Assembly: GCA_905182135.1 (NCBI GenBank)
Contig: CAJJAG010000004.1
Location: forward strand, 124,001-188,000
DNA length: 64,000 bases
From: an uncultured Acidimicrobiaceae bacterium
GTDB taxonomy: Bacteria > Actinomycetota > Acidimicrobiia > Acidimicrobiales > UBA10347
Reading direction: 5' to 3'
Shown here: positions 56,374-64,000 of the stretch, in pieces
Layout: each line of letters begins with the position of its first letter
Position numbering within the stretch: position 1 is the first letter of the stretch
Notes under the pieces: model-generated
Databases searched by the model: none
What the model saw: only the letters and a program-made list of their open reading frames with translations
Told to the model about the DNA's origin: nothing
Made by a program: the position numbers and the translations under genes

Positions 56374-57893
56374 CGAACGCCCCCACCTCCATGCCCGCTC
56401 TCAACGCTGACATGTTGGCCACCGTCACCACAGCTGTTCACAATGCACGCGCCGCTCAGCGAGCAATCGAAAGCTGGGATCAACAACAGGTCGATGACGC
56501 CGTCACCGCTATTGCATTCGCGACCACTCGCCCCAACGTCGTGCAGTTGCTTGCTCACCTAGCGGCCGAACAAAGCGGTTTGGGCAATGCAGCGGACAAG
56601 GCAACCAAGATCATGCGCAAGACATTGGGCACCATGTCGGATCTGAAGGGTGCCCCTTCCGTCGGCGTGATCGACATCGACGAAGCACGTGGCGTGACCA
56701 CGATCGCGAAACCAATGGGTGTGATCGCTTGCATCCTGCCGTCGACCAATCCTGGGGCCACGCCGATCAACAACATGATGATCACACTTAAGGGTCGCAA
56801 TGCCGTGATTCTGGCGCCGCACCCACGGGGTGAGGCCACCTGTGCAGAATCGGTGCGTATTGCCCGCGCTGAGCTTGCCAAACTTGGCGCTCCAGAAGAC
56901 CTGGTGCAGTTCGTCAGCGTCGCAGGAGCGAACAAAGAAGCAGGCAAGGCCATCGCTGCCGAGCTGCTCTCGCAAGTCGACTATTCGCTCGTTACTGCTG
57001 GCCCGGCCAATGTGGACATGGCATACCGAGTCGGCACGCCCTCCCACGGTGTAGGGGTAGGAAACGCACCCGTCATCATCGATGAGACTGCTGACCTAGA
57101 CATAGCGATTCCTAAGATCGTGGCCAGCAAAACATTCGACCATGCCACCAGCTGCTCGTCGGAGAACTCGCTAGTCATCGACGAGTCGGTCTATGACTCA
57201 GTCATAGTCAAGCTACAAGAACACGGTGGCTGGCTTGTTCCCGCCGAGAAGAAGCAGCAGCTAGAACAGGCCATGTGGTCCAACGGCAATCTCAATCGCC
57301 AGGTTGTCGCTCAGCCTGCAAGTCGCATCGCCGAGGTGGCGGGCTTCGACGATGAGAAGGCACACGCATCGAAGTTTCTGATCGTCGAAGAGTCTGAAAT
57401 CGGCGAACAACATCCATTCTCCGGCGAGAAGTTGTCGGTCGTTCTCACGGTGTATCGGGCCAGCGACTTTGACCACGCACTGGACACCGTCGAAGAGATC
57501 CTCGCCTTTATGGGCGAGGGTCACTCGTGCGGTATCCATTCCGAGAACGACGAGCGCGTCGAACGGCTGGCCGAGCGGGCTCGCGTTTCCACCGTTCTCG
57601 TGAATCAGCCCCACGCCTACAACAACGGCGGCAGCTTCGACAACGGTCTCGACTTCACACTGTCTATGGGTGCGGGCACATGGGGCGACAACGACACCTG
57701 CGAGAACCTGACGTACAAGCACTTCTTGAACTACACCTATCTCGCTCGCCTCATCCCCAGCACCGAACCCACCGAGGGTGAGCTCTTTGGCGACTTCCTC
57801 GCTCGCGCTGGCCAGCGTGAAGGGACCCTAGAACCGCAACGCTCCGGCAGCAGAAACGAAGCAATGCCGATAGCCGCCAACCGAGCGGGCTGA
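56370..57893 (+). CDS. CoA-acylating aldehyde dehydrogenase (sulfoacetaldehyde-dehydrogenase/SauS-like)
   Basis: 507 residues from the ATG at 56370. The cofactor region GVIACILPSTNPGATPINN, the catalytic cysteine C262 (TSCSSENSLVI) and PFSGEKLSVVLTVYRA match the acylating ALDH class. The conserved stretch AYNNGGSFDNGLDFTLSMG is characteristic of sulfoacetaldehyde dehydrogenases (SauS), which make sulfoacetyl-CoA from sulfoacetaldehyde. It precedes the acyl-CoA ligase subunits by 1 bp. An alternative is another acylating aldehyde dehydrogenase of the EutE/MhpF kind. Substrate not proven. Confidence 0.75.
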   Translation: MTNAPTSMPALNADMLATVTTAVHNARAAQRAIESWDQQQVDDAVTAIAFATTRPNVVQLLAHLAAEQSGLGNAADKATKIMRKTLGTMSDLKGAPSVGVIDIDEARGVTTIAKPMGVIACILPSTNPGATPINNMMITLKGRNAVILAPHPRGEATCAESVRIARAELAKLGAPEDLVQFVSVAGANKEAGKAIAAELLSQVDYSLVTAGPANVDMAYRVGTPSHGVGVGNAPVIIDETADLDIAIPKIVASKTFDHATSCSSENSLVIDESVYDSVIVKLQEHGGWLVPAEKKQQLEQAMWSNGNLNRQVVAQPASRIAEVAGFDDEKAHASKFLIVEESEIGEQHPFSGEKLSVVLTVYRASDFDHALDTVEEILAFMGEGHSCGIHSENDERVERLAERARVSTVLVNQPHAYNNGGSFDNGLDFTLSMGAGTWGDNDTCENLTYKHFLNYTYLARLIPSTEPTEGELFGDFLARAGQREGTLEPQRSGSRNEAMPIAANRAG

Positions 57894-57894
57894 C

Positions 57895-59040
57895 GTGTTC
57901 GTAGAAGAACACGACGCCAAGCAACTCATCTCTGCCGGTGGTGTCGCTATTCCACAAGGACAGGACGCGCTCACGCCCGATGCCGCGTATAGCGTTGCCA
58001 CCGCAGTCAGCGGTGCGGTCATGGTCAAGGCGCAGGTGCCGACCGGCAAGCGAGGCAAGGGCGGCGGCATCGTCAAGTGCGAGACCCCTGACGACGCACG
58101 AGATGCAGCCGAACACCTTCTAGGTTCCAAGCTCGGCGACTTCGCTATCGACCGCGTCCTCGTCGAAAGCTGCGCCGATATCAACCAAGAGCTCTATGTC
58201 GCTGTCACGATCGACCCGACGTCTGGCGGACCACTGCTTATGCTGTCGACCGAAGGCGGCGTGGACATCGAAGAAGTACATGCCACCTCGCCGGACAAGG
58301 TCCAGACGGCAAACATCAACATCGAGACTGGTCTCGGCGCCGGGCAAGCAATGGACCTCGCCGTCGCTACTGGCCTTGACCCGCAGATGCACGTGCCACT
58401 CGCTGGCATGTTGCTGACGCTGTATGGACTGTTCCGCCAGTACGACGCCGAGCTACTCGAGATCAATCCGTTGGCCGTGACCAAAGGCGGCGAGCTGGTC
58501 GCACTTGACTGCAAGCTTGTGATCGACGACAACGCAGTGTTCCGCCAGCCAGGAGCTGGGCCAGAACGACACATCGGAACTGCGCTCGAGCTCGAAGCCA
58601 AAGAACAAGACTTCCTGTTCGTTGAATTCGATGGTGACGTCGGCGTGCTCGCAAATGGCGCAGGTCTGACGATGTCGACGATGGACGCAGTAACTGCCCA
58701 TGGCGGCCAGCCAGCCAACTTCCTCGAAGTTGGCGGCATGGCGTACAAACGGGCGACGCCAGCGCTGGCATTAGTCCTAAAAAATCCGAAAGTGAAGAGC
58801 TTGCTCGTGAACCTGTGCGGCGCCTATGCCCGCACCGACGTGATCGCCGAGGGCCTCATTGCTGGCTTCCATGAACTCAAGCCAGAGCTCGACGTGTCGT
58901 TCTGTATCCACGGAACGGGAGAGGATCGGGCCCAGCAACTAGTACGAGACGAACTCGGTATCGAACCCCATGATTCCATGGACGATGCGGTCCGCGAGGC
59001 CATCGCTAACGCTGCTGCCTACGCAGGAAATCGCCAATGA
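57895..59040 (+). CDS. NDP-forming acyl-CoA ligase, beta (ATP-grasp, SucC-like) subunit
   Basis: 381 residues from a GTG. The ATP-grasp domain (EEHDAKQLISAGGVAIPQGQ, MVKAQVPTGKRGKGGGIVKC, LLEINPLAVTKGGELVALDC) and the C-terminal CoA-ligase half (EVGGMAYKRATPALALVLKN) are typical of succinyl-CoA synthetase beta-like subunits. It follows the acylating dehydrogenase without gap and overlaps the alpha subunit by 4 bp. Together they would turn an acyl-CoA into acid plus ATP or GTP, or the reverse. Confidence 0.9.
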   Translation: MFVEEHDAKQLISAGGVAIPQGQDALTPDAAYSVATAVSGAVMVKAQVPTGKRGKGGGIVKCETPDDARDAAEHLLGSKLGDFAIDRVLVESCADINQELYVAVTIDPTSGGPLLMLSTEGGVDIEEVHATSPDKVQTANINIETGLGAGQAMDLAVATGLDPQMHVPLAGMLLTLYGLFRQYDAELLEINPLAVTKGGELVALDCKLVIDDNAVFRQPGAGPERHIGTALELEAKEQDFLFVEFDGDVGVLANGAGLTMSTMDAVTAHGGQPANFLEVGGMAYKRATPALALVLKNPKVKSLLVNLCGAYARTDVIAEGLIAGFHELKPELDVSFCIHGTGEDRAQQLVRDELGIEPHDSMDDAVREAIANAAAYAGNRQ

Positions 59041-59897
59041 TTTCATCCAAACCAAACGTCTTGGTCCAGGGTATTACCGGCAGCGAAGGGACGTATTGGG
59101 CCGAGCAGATGCTCGCGAACGGCACCGATGTAGTCGCTGGTTGCACTCCTGGCAAGGGCGGCCAAGAGGTAGCGGGTGTACCGGTCTACAGTACTGTCGT
59201 CGAGGCGCTCGTAAAGCACCGCATCGACTTGTCCGTGATCTTCGTGCCGGCCCGATTCGCCAAAGGCGCTGCAGTCGAAGCCATCGAGGCGGGCGTACCG
59301 TCAATCATCGTGCTCGCCGAGTTCGTTCCTGTTCACGACACCATGGAGATCCTGGCACTCGCCCGCCGCGCTGAAGCCAAGCTCATCGGACCGAACTGTC
59401 CGGGTATCGTGTTCCCAGGCCGAGACTTTGTCGGCATCATGCCCGGTTGGTCCGACCGCCTGTTCGCCCCCGGTCGCATCGGTGTGGTCTCTCGCAGCGG
59501 AAGCCTGGGTGCCCTCATCAACCTGAACTTGGTCGCTGGTGGCTACGGTCAATCGGCTTTCCTGGGCTTGGGTGGTGACCCGATCGTAGGCACCACATTT
59601 CGCGACGCCCTCGAGTGGTTTGAAGCTGATCCCAACACCGACGCTGTCGTCTTACTCGGTGAGGTAGGCGGCACGATGGAGGAAGAAGCTGCCGGGTTCA
59701 TTCGGTCGATGAGCAAGCCTGTCGTCGCCTTTATTGCCGGACAGAACGCCCCCGAAGGCAAGAGGATGGGGCATGCAGGAGCAATGGTCTCGGGCGGCAA
59801 AGGAACGGCCGCATCAAAGATGTCAGCCCTGGCCGATGCGGGTGCCCATGTAGCCACTGTCCCGTCCGATGTGGTCCAACTCCTGCGGGCGCTCTAA
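59037..59897 (+). CDS. NDP-forming acyl-CoA ligase, alpha (SucD-like) subunit
   Basis: 286 residues. The CoA-binding Rossmann start (PNVLVQGITGSEGTYWAEQM) and the active-site His246 (KRMGHAGAMVSGGKGTA) that is phosphorylated are clear. The family includes succinyl-CoA, malate-CoA and other acid-CoA ligases. It shares a 4-bp overlap with the beta subunit, which shows translational coupling. Specificity for the acid is set by a loop that I cannot interpret. Confidence 0.92.
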   Translation: MISSKPNVLVQGITGSEGTYWAEQMLANGTDVVAGCTPGKGGQEVAGVPVYSTVVEALVKHRIDLSVIFVPARFAKGAAVEAIEAGVPSIIVLAEFVPVHDTMEILALARRAEAKLIGPNCPGIVFPGRDFVGIMPGWSDRLFAPGRIGVVSRSGSLGALINLNLVAGGYGQSAFLGLGGDPIVGTTFRDALEWFEADPNTDAVVLLGEVGGTMEEEAAGFIRSMSKPVVAFIAGQNAPEGKRMGHAGAMVSGGKGTAASKMSALADAGAHVATVPSDVVQLLRAL

Positions 59898-60018
59898 CAC
59901 CCGAACCCGTACACGGCCGTTCTCGCGGACCAGGGCGTTACTTGCGCTATGCCGCTCGTCGATGAATCATGACCCATTCGCCCATCGTTGCACCCGCGTA
60001 CGTTTGTAGCCTGAGGGC

Positions 60019-61803
<1,785 letters not shown>

Positions 61804-61878
61804 AAGCCTGTCTCTACGGCCGGCTTGAAAACTCTCTCAGCGATCGCTCCCAGGCTCGTTGCCCGCGATGCAAGCTCG

Positions 61879-63099
61879 TTAATGAGCCTTGGACGCCAGG
61901 AGGCCGCGATCTTCAAGATCTGCGATTTGTTCGTCGTTCATGCCCAGCAGACCTTGCAGTACCTCAGCGTTGTGTTCGCCCAATGCCGCAGTGTGGTGCT
62001 CGTCTGGTGGAAGGTCATCGCTGCTGCGGAACGGGAAGCCAGGAATCGTGACGTCGCCGGCAAGAGGATCCGTGACTGTGCGGACGGTACCGCGCTCGAT
62101 GAAATGTGGGTGTTTGATAGCCTGCTCGATGGTTAGGGCGGGACCATGAGGAACACGTGCCTCGGTAAGCGCTGCGATGACTGCCTCGTCGGTACCTAGG
62201 CTCGCCATCCACGACTCGATAATGTCAGTAAGCGCCTGTCGGTTCTCGAGCCGAGTCGGATTGTTGCGGAAACGATCGTCAGTTACCAACTCGGGCTGCC
62301 CTAGTGCCTTCCACAGGTTCGGCATCTGCTGTTCGGTGCACAAGATGATGATCCAACCCTCGGGGCTCTTGAACGAGCCAGCAGGCGCCAACGAATTGAA
62401 GTTGCGCCCCTGCCGGATTGCTTCGGGCGCCTTCCCATCGTCCATCGACACGGTTGTAACCGCTGTGTCGTGCATATGGAAGAGCGCATCGACCATGGCG
62501 ATGTCGAGATGGGTTCCGCGGCCAGTACGTTCACGATGAAACAACGAATGACCAATCGCCCCAAAGGCATGCACGCCAGCGTTGGTGTCAGCCATGCCAA
62601 GGCCAACGAAGGTTGGAGGACCGTCTCGCTCACCAGTCATGTGCATGATCCCTGCCGTCGCCTGCGCTATGAGATCAAAGCATGGTTGACTCGAGAACGG
62701 GCCGGTCTGACCGAAGCCAGAAATTGAGGCCATGATCAGATCGGGCTTAATCGCCGAAAGCGCTTCGTAGCCGATGCCCTTGCGGTCCAGAACCCCTGGG
62801 CTGAAGTTCTCGACCACGATGTCAACGTGTGGGACCAGATCACGAATGATCTGCTGTCCTTCGCTCTGGAAAATGTCCAGACACACGCTTCGTTTGCCGC
62901 GGTTCTGCTGGATGTGTAGACCCGAACGTTTATTGATGCGTGGTGCACCGGCTCGGTTCGGATCGCCATAGGGCGGCTGCTCGATCTTGATGACGTCGGC
63001 GCCCAACTCAACCAAGAGCCGGGTACATGACGGCCCGGCCAGATATCGAGTCAGGTCTAGGACCGTGACACCCTCGAGCCAGCGTTGTTCAGAAGTCAT
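61879..63099 (-). CDS. CaiB/BaiF family CoA-transferase
   Basis: Fourth class III CoA-transferase, 406 residues. Family start EGVTVLDLTRYLAGPSCTRL, ADVIKIEQPPYGDPNR, and an Asp near residue 171 (GLGMADTNAGVHAFG) in the catalytic position. The segment NFSPGVLDRKGIGYEALS is standard. It converges on the BVMO gene. Substrate not readable. Confidence 0.92.
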   Translation of the reverse strand: MTSEQRWLEGVTVLDLTRYLAGPSCTRLLVELGADVIKIEQPPYGDPNRAGAPRINKRSGLHIQQNRGKRSVCLDIFQSEGQQIIRDLVPHVDIVVENFSPGVLDRKGIGYEALSAIKPDLIMASISGFGQTGPFSSQPCFDLIAQATAGIMHMTGERDGPPTFVGLGMADTNAGVHAFGAIGHSLFHRERTGRGTHLDIAMVDALFHMHDTAVTTVSMDDGKAPEAIRQGRNFNSLAPAGSFKSPEGWIIILCTEQQMPNLWKALGQPELVTDDRFRNNPTRLENRQALTDIIESWMASLGTDEAVIAALTEARVPHGPALTIEQAIKHPHFIERGTVRTVTDPLAGDVTIPGFPFRSSDDLPPDEHHTAALGEHNAEVLQGLLGMNDEQIADLEDRGLLASKAH

Positions 63100-63280
63100 A
63101 GGTCAACTGTCGCATTCAGGGCGCCTCCATCCCAATCGCCACCTGTATTACTCCGCTCCGCGTAAACCAACGTCCGTCGGGCACAGCTTCGAGTGTTACT
63201 GCTCGACGGTCCAGCCTCCGCTACCGGTGCCATGCTGTGCCGACTCTGGAGGCGTATGTTTGGTGAAACAAAGGCGATAC

Positions 63281-64000
63281 CTAGCTGCGATAGCGACGGA
63301 CGATCGCCGTGGCGTCCATGCGATTCTCGCCGGCGTCCTGGGTTGCCTTTAGGTAGCCGCTCACCAATGCTGTGAGTGGCGTTTCCGCGCCAAGAGCGCT
63401 CGCCTCCTCTTGCACCAAACCTAGGTCCTTGGCCATCCAGTCGACAGCGAAGCCGAAGTCAAACTCGTCGTTGACCATCGTCTCGCCGCGGTTGCTCAGA
63501 TACCACGACCCAGCCGCTCCCTTGGTTACCGCCGCCAGCACTTTACTCATGTCTAGGCCAGCCTTTTGCCCGAACGCAATCGCTTCGGCCGCACCCTGGA
63601 TTGCGCCGGCACATAGGATCTGGTTGCACATCTTGGTCAGCTGGCCGCTGCCGACGTCGCCGACGAGCGTGACTGCTGATGAGTACGCATCGACCAGCGG
63701 TAGCGCCTTGTCGAAGTCGGCCTCTGCTCCTCCACACATCACGCTGAGCGCACCCTTCTCGGCGCCGGCCTGACCGCCAGAAATCGGTGCGTCGACGAAG
63801 CCAATGTTCTTAGCCGCACATGCTTCGCCCAACTCTCGAGCCAGTTCTGCAGAAGCGGTGGTGTGATCAACCAGCACAGCGCCTTGGGCCATGGTGGCCA
63901 ACACGCCGTCGTCGCCATAGCTGACCGCACGCACGTCAGCATCGGCCCCTACGCATAATGCAACGAAGTCGGCGCCCGCTGCAGCTTCGGCTGGAGTCGA
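63281..64000 (-). CDS. 3-hydroxyisobutyrate-dehydrogenase-like NAD(P)-dependent oxidoreductase (partial)
   Basis: The frame continues off the right edge of the window, so the N-terminal NAD-binding region is missing. The visible part has the DAPISGGQAGAEKGALSVMC motif, GSGQLTKMCNQILCAGAI with the family catalytic Lys (in TKMCNQ), and the end AKDLGLVQEEASALGAETPL. Enzymes of this family oxidise beta-hydroxy acids such as 3-hydroxyisobutyrate, glycerate or sulfolactate-like acids. At least 240 residues are present. Confidence 0.93.
   Translation of the reverse strand, partial: STPAEAAAGADFVALCVGADADVRAVSYGDDGVLATMAQGAVLVDHTTASAELARELGEACAAKNIGFVDAPISGGQAGAEKGALSVMCGGAEADFDKALPLVDAYSSAVTLVGDVGSGQLTKMCNQILCAGAIQGAAEAIAFGQKAGLDMSKVLAAVTKGAAGSWYLSNRGETMVNDEFDFGFAVDWMAKDLGLVQEEASALGAETPLTALVSGYLKATQDAGENRMDATAIVRRYRS

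Overview
The window looks like a chromosomal piece of a free-living, probably aquatic actinobacterium, most likely of the Acidimicrobiia type. This is an inference from gene content and moderately high GC, not from a marker gene: DinB/MDMPI-type mycothiol-linked proteins, DUF2332, DUF4349, a PPOX flavin/F420 enzyme, a DtxR-type iron regulator, and a large set of CoA-transferases, Fe(II)/2-oxoglutarate oxygenases, a Baeyer-Villiger monooxygenase (BVMO) and an acyl-CoA dehydrogenase. I saw no rRNA, tRNA, CRISPR array, transposase or phage gene.

Layout. 0-5.4 kb: SnoaL-like protein, CaiB/BaiF CoA-transferase and two TauD-type oxygenases around a decayed patch (luciferase-like monooxygenase and alcohol dehydrogenase relics). 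5.4-9.4 kb: a giant membrane-anchored extracellular protein with about ten Cys-rich SH3-like modules and C-terminal thrombospondin-type-3 calcium repeats. 9.5-13 kb: second CaiB, SnoaL relic, lipoprotein, zinc alcohol dehydrogenase. 13-17.6 kb: a complete Fe(III) ABC importer split over two divergent units with a DtxR-family regulator. 17.6-21.4 kb: acyl-CoA dehydrogenase, then two pseudogenes (PhyH oxygenase, FAD oxidoreductase) and relic DNA. 21.4-24.5 kb: MDMPI-like protein and a hotdog-CaiB operon. 24.6-28.5 kb: DUF4349 lipoprotein, then a PadR / NfeD-fusion / stomatin operon with a triple inverted-repeat operator. 28.5-33.2 kb: DUF2332, a gene with a 15-bp minisatellite, an ArsJ-like transporter. 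33.3-36.1 kb: MFS transporter followed by a BVMO pseudogene with several nonsense mutations. 36.1-43.3 kb: relic DNA, PPOX and MDMPI-like genes, a thiolase-fold/DUF35/SnoaL operon, HAD phosphatase and MFS. 43.3-47.8 kb: dimethylformamidase-like protein, PhyH oxygenase, nucleoside hydrolase. 48-53.6 kb: molybdopterin oxidoreductase plus a fused ferredoxin-NrfD subunit, divergent from a LysR regulator. 53.8-56.2 kb: membrane protein and ABC-2 exporter. 56.2-64 kb: a tight operon of a sulfoacetaldehyde-dehydrogenase-like acylating enzyme with a two-subunit NDP-forming acyl-CoA ligase, then an intact BVMO, a fourth CaiB and a partial beta-hydroxyacid dehydrogenase.

Taken together, the window is catabolic accessory territory: enzymes that hydroxylate, CoA-activate and cleave organic acids, ketones, amides or sulfonates, with transporters. 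At least five recognisable genes have been broken by nonsense mutations, frameshifts and deletions while their neighbours are intact, so the region appears to be actively turning over by decay. Frameshifts and stops could in part be assembly errors, but several pseudogenes combine different kinds of lesion, which argues for true decay.
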